IMG/VR virus record: IMGVR_UViG_3300005747_001045
Coordinates: 1-38,213 of that record
Reading direction: 5' to 3' (one strand)
DNA: 38,213 nt
Source: a virus
Positions within the stretch are counted from its first letter, which is position 1, and each line of letters starts with the position of its first letter. Of the stretch, positions 1 to 8,330 are shown piece after piece. The notes below the pieces were generated by a model that searched no databases, was not told the DNA's origin, and saw only the letters and a program-made list of their open reading frames with translations. The position numbers and the translations under genes were made by a program.

Positions 1-58
1 TTGGGAAGATACTGTAAAATACGATTTAAACAATGAAGATTTATTTAATGGAGCATAA
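1..58 (+). CDS. C-terminal end of an unidentified gene (partial)
   Basis: The window opens inside an open frame that reads 18 codons (ending ...NEDLFNGA) to a TAA at 56-58. It lies directly upstream of the small gene starting at 61, with the Shine-Dalgarno-like GGAG of that gene inside its last codons. Its place before a PAAR gene and gp25 suggests a baseplate hub or tail gene such as gp5 or gp53, but too little is visible to identify it. Confidence 0.5.
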   Translation, partial: WEDTVKYDLNNEDLFNGA

Positions 59-60
59 AA

Positions 61-318
61 ATGGCAAAAATGAGAATATTTAAGTTTTGGAATGAAGCAG
101 GTGATGAAAAAGAGAAAGAAGCGATGAGTTTGAAGAAGGCAATAATGTCAGTTCAAGGCGATTTTAAAGATAAATGGATAGGAGCTGAATATATTAGTAA
201 AAAAGGTAAAAATATTAGCACCTCTATACAAATACCAGTTGGTAGAAAAATTAGAGAAGCGGCCAGAGTAGAAAAAGCAAGAGCGGCTGCTAAAGCTTTA
301 AAAGAAATGGGGAGATAA
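61..318 (+). CDS. small basic hypothetical protein in the baseplate operon
   Basis: An 85-residue protein rich in Lys, Glu and Ala. The C-terminal third (about residues 60-85) is Ala/Lys/Arg-rich and likely helical. There are no Cys residues, signal peptide or membrane segment. A GGAG sits 7-10 bases before the ATG, and the next gene's ATG follows directly after the stop at 318, so the two are probably translated together. I do not recognise the family. The position between a probable tail gene and the PAAR spike tip suggests a small late virion or assembly protein. Function unknown. Confidence 0.75.
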   Translation: MAKMRIFKFWNEAGDEKEKEAMSLKKAIMSVQGDFKDKWIGAEYISKKGKNISTSIQIPVGRKIREAARVEKARAAAKALKEMGR

Positions 319-618
319 ATGCCGTCAATTTGTAGGAAAGGCGATAGTTTAAGTACCGGTCATATATGTACTGGTACAACAACACTAGATACGCCTGGCC
401 AAAGTACAGTTCGGGCAAATAGTATATTAATCGCAAGAGTGGGTGACCCAACAGTAAGTCACCCTTTCCCACCGGCACCTCCTTGTGCCCCTCACGTTGC
501 AAACGTTAATGTAGGCAGTTCAACAGTTTCAGTTTGTGGTAGTCCAATAGCTAGAATAGGGGATAGTACAGACGCTGGAGCAATGACTTCAGGTTCTTCA
601 AATATCTTTGCTGGTTAA
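319..618 (+). CDS. PAAR-motif tail spike tip protein (gp5.4-like)
   Basis: A 99-residue protein with the features of PAAR-repeat proteins: an N-terminal MPSICRKGDSLSTGH segment, a short-strand Gly/Thr/Ser pattern with Cys and His (residues about 5-20 and 55-60), and two ARxGD-type turns (ARVGDPTVSHP near 39-49, ARIGDSTD near 78-85). PAAR proteins fold into a sharpened metal-binding cone at the tip of the phage or T6SS spike. In T4 the equivalent is gp5.4 on the gp5 needle. The length fits the family. It has its own GGGGAG ribosome site and sits directly before gp25, as expected for a baseplate operon. Confidence 0.9.
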   Translation: MPSICRKGDSLSTGHICTGTTTLDTPGQSTVRANSILIARVGDPTVSHPFPPAPPCAPHVANVNVGSSTVSVCGSPIARIGDSTDAGAMTSGSSNIFAG

Positions 619-620
619 CG

Positions 621-628
621 TATAAATA
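621..628 (+). promoter_or_regulatory. T4-type late promoter (TATAAATA) before gp25
   Basis: An exact TATAAATA lies between the PAAR stop (618) and the gp25 ATG (637). With T4 late-promoter geometry (octamer at -13 to -6) transcription would start near 634, leaving a leader of about 3 bases. No Shine-Dalgarno sequence fits between promoter and start. Confidence 0.6.
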
Positions 629-636
629 TATACGTA

Positions 637-1062
637 ATGCCAAATTTTGATAGTAGTAACACTAACAACAGTAAACGAGCAAATAGAATCTATAAAGACT
701 TGGATTTGAATTTTGGTCGTAATGTAGTAACAGGTGATGTAAATAAGTTAACCGATGTAGAGGCCGTTAAAAGAAGTGTTAGAAATTTAATTAATACTTC
801 TCATTTTGAGAGACCTTTTCACCCAGAAATTGGCAGTGATGTTAGAAGAATGTTATTTGAACCAATGACACCTCTTACAGCACTTAACTTACAAAGAAAA
901 GTTGGCGAAGTTCTAAATAATTTTGAACCTAGAATAAAATTAGTACAAATTTTAGCTAGTCCAAATTTAGATAGAAATAGTTATCATTTAACAATTATGT
1001 TCTATGTTATAGGTTCATCGGAGCCAATAACAGTAGAAACATTTTTAGAAAGATTAAGATAA
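637..1062 (+). CDS. 25: baseplate wedge protein gp25
   Basis: A 141-residue protein of the gp25 / GPW-gp25 family (T4 gp25 is 132 residues). The N-terminal ~25 residues are polar. The core has the family pattern: RNVVTGDVNKLTDVEAVKRSVRNLI, then the conserved ERPFHPEIGSDVRRMLFEP stretch (about residues 69-87, with the family EPR-type wedge residues), then FEPRI and a C-terminal strand. gp25 is the small wedge protein that links gp6 and gp53 and is related to T6SS TssE. gp6 follows after one base, and a late promoter lies just upstream. The ATG has no ribosome site. Confidence 0.93.
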   Translation: MPNFDSSNTNNSKRANRIYKDLDLNFGRNVVTGDVNKLTDVEAVKRSVRNLINTSHFERPFHPEIGSDVRRMLFEPMTPLTALNLQRKVGEVLNNFEPRIKLVQILASPNLDRNSYHLTIMFYVIGSSEPITVETFLERLR

Positions 1063-1063
1063 A

Positions 1064-2905
1064 ATGGCAAGCAATAAACTAGTAGTATCTGATTTTGACT
1101 TTGATAACATAAAATCAAATTTAAAAACATTTTTACAAAATCAACCAGAATTTTCAGACTATAATTTTGAAGGATCAGGCTTTGCCGTTCTTTTAGATAC
1201 ATTAGCATACAATACACACTATCTTGGCTTCAATGCTAATATGTTGGTTAACGAAACTTATTTAAATAGTGCAGATATAAGAAAAAATATAGTTGCATTA
1301 GCAAAGATGATAGGATATACACCATCATCTGTTAGAGCGCCAGTATCAACTATTGACATAACAGTAAACAACGCTTCAGGTTCAAGTATCTTAATGAACA
1401 AAGGTACAACGTTTACAAGTTCAGTAGATGGTACAAGTTATAACTTTTTAACTAACGAAGATATTACAATTACGCCTTTAAATGGTGTTTATAAATTTTC
1501 AAACGTTAATTTATATGAAGGTACTTTAGTTACTTTTAAATATACAGTTGATAGTACAGATACAGATCAAAAGTATATAATACAAAATTTAAATGCTGAT
1601 ACTTCTACTTTAAAAGTAACAGTTCAAAACTCTGTATCAGATTCAACATTAAACACTTACACATTAGCTACAGGTTTAAGAAATATAACAGATACATCTA
1701 AAATTTACTTCTTACAAGAAACAGATAACGGTAAATTTGAAGTTTATTTTGGTGATGGCGTTATTGGTAAAAAATTAGAAGATGGTAACATAGTTATATT
1801 AGAATATATTGTTACAAACAAAGATGAGGCTAATGGAGCTAAAACTTTTGAGTTAGCTGGTAGTATTGGTACTTTTAATAATGTAACTATATCTACTAAA
1901 GCAAATGCTCAAGGCGGATCAGAGGCTGAAACAAAAGAGTCTATAAGATTTAATGCACCTTTACAATATACATCACAAGACAGAGCAGTTACAGCTACAG
2001 ATTATGAATCAATAGTTAAGACATTATATCCTAATGCGTTATCTGTTAGTGCTTGGGGAGGAGAAGACGATGAAACACCGGTTTATGGTGTTGTGAATAT
2101 CGCTATCAAAGCAGCTTCAGGTTCTACTTTAACAGAAACAACAAAAGCCTCTATTGTAAAAGAATTAATACCTTACAACGTAGCTTCAGTTAGACCAATA
2201 ATAGTTGATCCAGAAACAACATCAATTGTATTATCAAGTGTTGCTAAGTATGATAAAAAAGGTACTAGTAAGTCTGCCGACACTATTAAGTCAGAAATAG
2301 TTACGGCTGTTACAAACTATAACACAACTACTTTACAAAAATTTGATGGTGTGTTTAGATTTTCTAAATTAACAGGTTTAATAGATGATGTTGATACAAA
2401 TATACTATCTAACATAACAACTATTAATATGAGAAAGAATTTTACACCAACTATAGGGTCTTCAACAAAATACGATGTGTATTTTAGAAATGCAATTTAT
2501 AATCCTCATTCAGGTCATTCAAGTGTTTTATCATCAACTGGTTTTAAAGTTACAGGCAGTGATAACGAAATGTTTTTAGATGATGATAGTAATGGTAACG
2601 TTAGAAGATATTATCTAGTGAGTGGTGTTAAAACTTATGCTAATAATACACAAGGTACTATTAATTATGAAACAGGTCAAGTTACTTTAAATTCATTAAA
2701 TGTAGCTTCAATATCAAATATAAGAAATGCTGTTTCCACCGTTATTGAAATTACAGTTAAACCAAATTCAAACGATATTGTGCCTGTTAGAAATCAAGTG
2801 GTAGAAATAGACGTTACAAACTCAAATATAACTGTAGAGGAAGATACATTTGTTGGTGGTTCATCTGAAGCCGGCGTAGGCTACAATACTACAACAAGTT
2901 ACTAA
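1064..2905 (+). CDS. 6: baseplate wedge protein gp6 (baseplate J-like)
   Basis: A 613-residue protein (T4 gp6 is 660). The N-terminus (SDFDFDNIKSNLKTFLQNQ, followed by a FxGSGFAVLLDTLAYNTHYLG segment near residues 36-57 and an ETYLNSADIRKNIV segment) is the typical gp6/baseplate_J start in T4-like phages. A central FGDGVIGKKLEDG motif near residue 230 and a TATDYESIVKTLYPN motif near 312-326 are also diagnostic of the baseplate J fold. gp6 forms the continuous ring around the hub that drives sheath contraction. The ATG lies two bases after the gp25 stop, suggesting translational coupling. No frameshift or truncation is apparent. Confidence 0.93.
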   Translation: MASNKLVVSDFDFDNIKSNLKTFLQNQPEFSDYNFEGSGFAVLLDTLAYNTHYLGFNANMLVNETYLNSADIRKNIVALAKMIGYTPSSVRAPVSTIDITVNNASGSSILMNKGTTFTSSVDGTSYNFLTNEDITITPLNGVYKFSNVNLYEGTLVTFKYTVDSTDTDQKYIIQNLNADTSTLKVTVQNSVSDSTLNTYTLATGLRNITDTSKIYFLQETDNGKFEVYFGDGVIGKKLEDGNIVILEYIVTNKDEANGAKTFELAGSIGTFNNVTISTKANAQGGSEAETKESIRFNAPLQYTSQDRAVTATDYESIVKTLYPNALSVSAWGGEDDETPVYGVVNIAIKAASGSTLTETTKASIVKELIPYNVASVRPIIVDPETTSIVLSSVAKYDKKGTSKSADTIKSEIVTAVTNYNTTTLQKFDGVFRFSKLTGLIDDVDTNILSNITTINMRKNFTPTIGSSTKYDVYFRNAIYNPHSGHSSVLSSTGFKVTGSDNEMFLDDDSNGNVRRYYLVSGVKTYANNTQGTINYETGQVTLNSLNVASISNIRNAVSTVIEITVKPNSNDIVPVRNQVVEIDVTNSNITVEEDTFVGGSSEAGVGYNTTTSY

Positions 2906-2913
2906 TTTAGCCA

Positions 2914-5529
2914 ATGGCAAAATTTGATAATAAAATATCCAACTTAATAAACACTCAATTACCAGATTTTGTTGTTGACGATCACCCAAAATTTGTAGAA
3001 TTTCTAAAAACTTATTATCAATTTATGGAAGCTGCCGAGTTAGGCGTAACTTCTATTGAATCTACAGACGGAATTAATTTAGAAAATCAAACAGGCGTAC
3101 AAAACAATTTAGTATTAAATGGTGGTTCACTTGGTGCTGAAAATACTCAATTAGACCTTGGTGATAAGATAATATTAGAAGATAGTAGTTTTGGTAAATT
3201 TACATATAGAGAAACTATAACAGGACAAACTTCTAAAGCAACAGCTATAATATTAGCTGAAGATTTAGATTTAAATAGACTATTCATAACATCACAAGAC
3301 AAATTTATAACAGGTGAAATTATTAAAGGAGAAAGTTCTAACGCTGAAGCAATTGTTAATACATACAGACCTAATCCTGTTCAAAGTATTCAACAATTAA
3401 CAAATTTTAGAGATCCAGATAAAGTTATTTCTCAATTTTTAGATAATTTTAGAAATGAGTTTTTTAAAACTATTCCAGACAATTTATCTTCAGGAATAAA
3501 CAAAAGAAATTTAATAAAAAATATAAAATCTTTATATAAGTTAAAAGGTACACAAAAAGGTCACGAAGTATTTTTTAGAATACTTTTTAACAATCAATCT
3601 GAAACATTTTATCCTAGAGAACAAATGTTAAAAGTATCAGATGGTAAATGGAATACACAAACAGTTTTAAGAGTATTAAGTACACAAGGAGAAACTTTAA
3701 GTTTAATAGGAAGACAAATAAAAGGAAGAACATCAAATGCAACGGCAATAGTAGAAAATGTTGGAAAATTTTATGTTGGCGCTGATGAAGTTTCTGAAAT
3801 TACTATAAACAAAAAAAGTCTTGTAGGTACTTTTGCTGTAAGTGAAACTATAGAGGGTACTGAAAGTGATCAGTCAGATTATTACATTCTAGCTACTATT
3901 ACAGGTGTACCAGGAACAAAAACAATTAATAATGATGGTAATCTTTATACTACAAACGATTTAATAACAATTTCAGGAGGAGGTCAACAAGCCTCTATGC
4001 AAATTAGTGATGTTGGTTCTGGTAAAATAACTGAAATAGTTGTTGATAATGGTGGATCAGGATACGAAATAGGAGATACTTTATCTTTTAATAATACAGG
4101 TACTTTTGGTAGCAATGCTTCAGGTGTTGTTACAGTTGTTAACGGTGCAGTTTCTAATGAAGATACTGATCATATTGTACTAGAAGAAGAAACATCTGCC
4201 GGTGATCATCTTACAGGAGATAAAATTGTTTTTGAATCAGGAACAGGTATAGGAGATATTACAGATATTTATTTAACAAATGGTGGTGACGGTTATAAAT
4301 CTTTACCAACTGTTACTGTAACGTCTGATTCAGGTACAGCTTCGGAAATATTAGCATATGGTGATAACGTAGGAAGAATTTTGGGAATAACAACATCAAA
4401 TTTAGGTATTAAATACGAAAACTCTCCTTCTCCATCTTTAGCATTCATAAACAACTTATTTTGTACTACAGTTACAGGTACATTTACTAATGGAGATACA
4501 GTTACAGGTGGTAATTCAAGTGCTACAGGATTAGTTTCAGGTTGGGATTCTTCTAGAAACATATTAAAATTAAAAGAGGTTTCAGGAACCTTTCAAGCAA
4601 ACGAAACAATAACATCTGTATCAGCTAGTGCAGTGCTTAAAAATATAGATGTAGCTTCAATAAGTTTAGATGTAACTGCTGTAGTAGACACAGACGGAAA
4701 ATTCTTAAATGAAAAAGGTCATATTTCAGAAACTACAATGAAAGTACAAGATAGTTTATATTATCAAGATTTTTCTTATGTATTAAAAGTAGGTAACTCA
4801 ATTAATTCATGGAGAGACGCATTTAAAAAAACAATGCATACTTCAGGTTTTTATTTTACAGGACAAGTTAATTTAGAAAGTAGATTAGATTTAAAAAATA
4901 GAATAGCGCAGGCTGTTAATACAGGTGTAGACGGAACGCCTATAAAACAAATGTTGAGTTTGTTGTTTAGTTCTATGTTTGGTAGAAAATTGGGAACAAT
5001 AGATGATAGTTCTAGTTTAAGATCAAATCCTCAACAAGACGTTTCTTCTTATGGCACCAATACAAGAGCTGTAACTTTAAGACGAGAACCTATTGGTGTT
5101 AAACTAAATTTAAGATTAAGAAGAAAAGTTGGAACAGGTATACTACCTGATTTAAACAGTATTAATATAAGTCAAGGATTTGCATATTGTGGACCAAGTT
5201 TTGGTTCAATAAACAAATATGCTAATACAGCATATGGTGTCACTGGTAATAGATCAGGTGGTATCAATGGTACAACTGGTATTACTTTTGCAGTTTTAAA
5301 TGATTTAAAAATAACTGGTACTAGATCAAGTCTAGACGGTACACCAGCATTATTAAAAACGATAACTAACAATGCCGGGGGTGGACCAAATGAAGATGAT
5401 TTTGCAAGGATGTTAAAGACCAACTTTACTTTTCCAGCAGATATTACATTCCCAGGAGAAGAATCGTTTAGTGGTACTACCAATAAATTTGATAGCACAA
5501 ATGAAAAATTTGATCAAACAAACGTATAA
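2914..5529 (+). CDS. large baseplate wedge structural protein, gp7 position
   Basis: An 871-residue virion protein. The N-terminus (LINTQLPDFVVDDHPKFVEF, residues 11-30, followed by a YYQFME motif) is a conserved module of large tail proteins next to gp6 in marine T4-like phages. The middle is rich in Gly, Thr and Ser beta repeats, including four copies of a GxTSxAxAIV-type unit (about residues 101-112, 138-148, 269-279 and 528-540) and GGxGYxxGD/GGDGYKSLP turns. The C-terminal region has an NPQQDVSSYGTNTRAV segment and ends in Phe-rich NKFDSTNEKFDQTNV. The position matches T4 gp7, but homology to gp7 cannot be shown by eye. It is co-oriented with gp6, with an eight-base gap. Confidence 0.7.
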   Translation: MAKFDNKISNLINTQLPDFVVDDHPKFVEFLKTYYQFMEAAELGVTSIESTDGINLENQTGVQNNLVLNGGSLGAENTQLDLGDKIILEDSSFGKFTYRETITGQTSKATAIILAEDLDLNRLFITSQDKFITGEIIKGESSNAEAIVNTYRPNPVQSIQQLTNFRDPDKVISQFLDNFRNEFFKTIPDNLSSGINKRNLIKNIKSLYKLKGTQKGHEVFFRILFNNQSETFYPREQMLKVSDGKWNTQTVLRVLSTQGETLSLIGRQIKGRTSNATAIVENVGKFYVGADEVSEITINKKSLVGTFAVSETIEGTESDQSDYYILATITGVPGTKTINNDGNLYTTNDLITISGGGQQASMQISDVGSGKITEIVVDNGGSGYEIGDTLSFNNTGTFGSNASGVVTVVNGAVSNEDTDHIVLEEETSAGDHLTGDKIVFESGTGIGDITDIYLTNGGDGYKSLPTVTVTSDSGTASEILAYGDNVGRILGITTSNLGIKYENSPSPSLAFINNLFCTTVTGTFTNGDTVTGGNSSATGLVSGWDSSRNILKLKEVSGTFQANETITSVSASAVLKNIDVASISLDVTAVVDTDGKFLNEKGHISETTMKVQDSLYYQDFSYVLKVGNSINSWRDAFKKTMHTSGFYFTGQVNLESRLDLKNRIAQAVNTGVDGTPIKQMLSLLFSSMFGRKLGTIDDSSSLRSNPQQDVSSYGTNTRAVTLRREPIGVKLNLRLRRKVGTGILPDLNSINISQGFAYCGPSFGSINKYANTAYGVTGNRSGGINGTTGITFAVLNDLKITGTRSSLDGTPALLKTITNNAGGGPNEDDFARMLKTNFTFPADITFPGEESFSGTTNKFDSTNEKFDQTNV

Positions 5530-5544
5530 ATATAACTATAAATA
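5525..5544 (+). promoter_or_regulatory. tandem T4-type late promoters before the fibre gene
   Basis: Two TATAAATA octamers, 5525-5532 and 5537-5544, lie just before the ATG at 5554. The first overlaps the stop codon of the preceding gene. With T4 spacing, starts near 5538 and 5550 give leaders of about 16 and 4 bases. The ribosome site is weak (AAGATAG). Confidence 0.55.
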
Positions 5545-5553
5545 AAGATAGAA

Positions 5554-6822
5554 ATGGCAAAACAAACAATATCAATCGGTTCAACTCCAAATGACGGCAC
5601 AGGCACTACTATTAGAGCTGGTGGAGATATAATCAACGATAACTTTAACGAAATTTATACTAATTTTGGAGACGGTACTAATTTAGTTTCTGGTATAATT
5701 ACTGGTAAAATTGAAGGTACAAATTTTTCTAATAGTATCATCGTTGGTCACTCTACAACAGGAACACTAAACGACGCTAATACAAATACTGCTATTGGTT
5801 TAGCAGCTATGGATGCCATAACTTCAGGAGATGGAAACACTGCCATAGGTTATGAATCGGCTACTAGTTTACAAGATGGTCAAGATAATATTTCTATAGG
5901 TAAAGCAACATTAGCGAGTGCAACATCGGCTACAAATAACGTAGCTGTTGGAAGATCAGCTTTAAATGCCAACTTAACATCAACAAATAATACTGCTGTA
6001 GGTCATGAAGCAGGTAAATTAGTAACAGGAAGAAATAATACTTTAATAGGTGCTGAAGCTGGAGATAATATTACAACAGGATCAGGAAATGTAATTATTG
6101 GAAATTCAGATGCAGATTCAGCTACAGGCGATAGACAAATGGAAATTGCAGGATTTGATGGATCAACACATACAGTTTGGTTAAAAGGAGATAGTACAGG
6201 TGAGGTTACTGTAACAATGGATCCGGTCTCAGTTTTAGGTGTTGCAACTAAGCAATACGTAGATAATACAGCAGCCGGTTTAAATGTACACGAATCAGTT
6301 GCAGTTGCAACTACACAAGATTTAGCTACCGAAACAGGTGGAACAGTTACATATGATAACGGAACATTAGGTGTTGGAGCAACTTTAACATTGAGTTCAG
6401 CTATGTCAACTTTAGACGGTTACAGTTTAGTAAATGCAGATAGAGTTTTGGTTAAAAATGAGGCAAATCAAGCACATAACGGAATATATGTAAGAACGAG
6501 TTCAACAGTTTTAACAAGATCAACAGACTATGATCAAGTTTCTGATGTTCAATCAGGAGATACTGTTTTTATAGTAAACGGAACAGTAAACGAAAACAGT
6601 ACTTTTGTTCAAACAAATGCAATGGTTACTATGGGTACCACTAATATTACTTGGTCACAATATGCTAAAGCAGGAACAGGTACTATGTCTACTCAAAATG
6701 CAAATAGTGTCAATATTACTGGTGGATCAATCAGTTTATCAGCCGTTTCAAATACTCAAAGTCTACTGATAAAAGACTCTAGTGGTTCAACATTAAAAAC
6801 AATTTATGGAACATCATCATAG
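5554..6822 (+). CDS. tail fibre / baseplate appendage protein with YadA-like head repeats
   Basis: A 422-residue protein. The N-terminus (ISIGSTPNDGTGTTIRAGGD, then INDNFNEIYTNFG, residues 6-39) is the recurring attachment module of fibre-like proteins in marine T4-like phages. Residues about 76-184 hold about six copies of an NTAIGxxA/NxAVGxxA unit like the trimeric autotransporter (YadA/Hep_Hag) head, so a trimeric left-handed beta roll is likely. An ATKQYVDN motif near 230 starts a further fibre module. The last ~20 residues, LLIKDSSGSTLKTIYGTSS, are nearly the same as the end of the protein at 14631-15167. Likely a virion surface protein; no receptor or enzyme function can be read. Confidence 0.72.
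   Translation: MAKQTISIGSTPNDGTGTTIRAGGDIINDNFNEIYTNFGDGTNLVSGIITGKIEGTNFSNSIIVGHSTTGTLNDANTNTAIGLAAMDAITSGDGNTAIGYESATSLQDGQDNISIGKATLASATSATNNVAVGRSALNANLTSTNNTAVGHEAGKLVTGRNNTLIGAEAGDNITTGSGNVIIGNSDADSATGDRQMEIAGFDGSTHTVWLKGDSTGEVTVTMDPVSVLGVATKQYVDNTAAGLNVHESVAVATTQDLATETGGTVTYDNGTLGVGATLTLSSAMSTLDGYSLVNADRVLVKNEANQAHNGIYVRTSSTVLTRSTDYDQVSDVQSGDTVFIVNGTVNENSTFVQTNAMVTMGTTNITWSQYAKAGTGTMSTQNANSVNITGGSISLSAVSNTQSLLIKDSSGSTLKTIYGTSS
5779..6105 (+). repeat. in-frame NTAIG / NxAVG head repeats
   Basis: About six degenerate repeats of 14-18 residues built on N-T-A-I-G or N-x-A-V-G followed by a variable loop (examples NTAIGLAAMDAITSGDG and NTAVGHEAGKLVTGR). At DNA level the copies differ, so the repeat is maintained as protein structure and is not a recent DNA duplication. 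Confidence 0.7.
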
Positions 6823-6829
6823 GAAGTAT

Positions 6830-6837
6830 TATAAATA
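6830..6837 (+). promoter_or_regulatory. T4-type late promoter before the gp8-like gene
   Basis: An exact TATAAATA in the 27-base gap between the fibre stop (6822) and the ATG at 6850. The predicted start is near 6843 and the leader about 7 bases. The only AGGA (6837-6840) overlaps the last promoter base and would lie upstream of that start site. Confidence 0.55.
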
Positions 6838-6849
6838 GGAATAACAATT

Positions 6850-8319
6850 ATGCCAGCGATAATAACAAATAAATTTAGAATTAATAATAGTGAGCAGTTT
6901 CACGAATCTTTCACAGAAGCTTCTCCAAATATTTACTATCTAGGTCTAGCAAGACCACAAGCTTATGGTACATTTACAAGAGGTGATGGCCGAACAGATT
7001 ATGAAGGAACAGACACAAATCCAGTAACACCAAGTGATACTGTAGTTACAGAATTTTCTGCTTTTGATGACTTATTAGCTGCTAAAAAAATTACAAGTTC
7101 AGATGTTAGTTTTGCAGTACCAAGAAGAAATTGGACAACTGGAACAACATACGATATTTACAGACACGACTATGGAGAATTTGTTACAGGTAGTACTTTA
7201 ACAAGAAATACAGCTAATAGTGGTGCAATAACTTTACATGACGCTAATTTTTATGTATTAACTACAGATAGAAATATCTACAAGTGTATTGACAATGACG
7301 GTAATACTGCTTCAACAATAGAACCAACAGGAACAGGTAATGCTGTTATAACAACTGCTGATGGTTACAAATGGAAATACATGTACACTATGTCAGCTTC
7401 TCAACAATCAAATTTTTTATCAACTGACTTTATGGCAGTTTCAACTAACTCAACTGTTAGTTCAGCCGCTATAGATGGTTCAATTGATTGTATTAGAATT
7501 AAATCAGCAGGTTCAGGTGGAACAGACGGAACACATTCAGTAACAATTAAAGGTGATGGATCAAGTGCAACAGCTAATGTTGTAGTTTCAGGTGGTATTA
7601 TTACAGAGGTAACTATGACTAACGTAGGATCAGGTTATACTTTTGGTACAGTTTCAAACGCAGAAATAGTAACTGCTGGTGCAACAAACTTAACAGGTGC
7701 AGAATTAGATGTGATTATATCTCCAAAAGGTGGTCACGGTTTTAATGCAGTACAAGAATTAGGTGGTTTCTTCGTAATGTTAAATATAAATTTAGAAGGA
7801 GCAGAATCAGCAAACTCTGGAGATTTTCATGCTGGTAATGACTTTAGAAAAATTTGTTTAATCAGAGATCCAAAAGCTTCAGGTTCAGCTGCAAGTGCTT
7901 CAACTTTAAGAGGTACTAAAGCAGTAAGACTAGCAGCTTCTCCTACACCAGGAACATTTACAGTTGACGAAGAAATTAATCAAGCAACTACAGGCGCTGT
8001 CGCTAAAGTTGTAGAGTGGGACGCAACAAACAGAATTTTATATTACATTCAATCAAGACATAATGACGCCGGCGTTGACGCTAATGGTAACTTGACAGCT
8101 ATTTCTAGTACTCATGTAATTACTGGTCAATCGTCTTCAGCAACAGGAACGCCAGACACAAGCGTTTCGGCAACAGTTAACAATGTTGTATTTTCAAGTG
8201 GGTATTCTGCTTCTGAAATAGATCATGACTCTGGCGATGTATTGTACATAGAAAACAGAGCACCTATTCAAAGAGCAACAGACCAAACAGAAAATATTAA
8301 ACTAGTTATTGAGTTTTAA
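6850..8319 (+). CDS. 8: gp8-like baseplate wedge structural protein
   Basis: A 489-residue protein whose N-terminus (MPAIITNKFRINNSEQFHESF, then NIYYLGLARPQ, to about residue 35) resembles the start of gp8-annotated wedge proteins of marine T4-like phages. T4 gp8 has 334 residues, so this one carries extra length: a Gly/Ser/Thr-rich insert near residues 215-290 and a TVDEEINQATTGAVAKVVEWD repeat unit near 370-390 shared with neighbouring structural proteins. gp8 is the wedge protein that binds gp7 and gp10 in T4. It follows the fibre gene and precedes the DUF4815 giant. The gp8 assignment is from N-terminal recall and position only. Confidence 0.62.
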   Translation: MPAIITNKFRINNSEQFHESFTEASPNIYYLGLARPQAYGTFTRGDGRTDYEGTDTNPVTPSDTVVTEFSAFDDLLAAKKITSSDVSFAVPRRNWTTGTTYDIYRHDYGEFVTGSTLTRNTANSGAITLHDANFYVLTTDRNIYKCIDNDGNTASTIEPTGTGNAVITTADGYKWKYMYTMSASQQSNFLSTDFMAVSTNSTVSSAAIDGSIDCIRIKSAGSGGTDGTHSVTIKGDGSSATANVVVSGGIITEVTMTNVGSGYTFGTVSNAEIVTAGATNLTGAELDVIISPKGGHGFNAVQELGGFFVMLNINLEGAESANSGDFHAGNDFRKICLIRDPKASGSAASASTLRGTKAVRLAASPTPGTFTVDEEINQATTGAVAKVVEWDATNRILYYIQSRHNDAGVDANGNLTAISSTHVITGQSSSATGTPDTSVSATVNNVVFSSGYSASEIDHDSGDVLYIENRAPIQRATDQTENIKLVIEF

Positions 8320-8330
8320 AGGGAGATATT

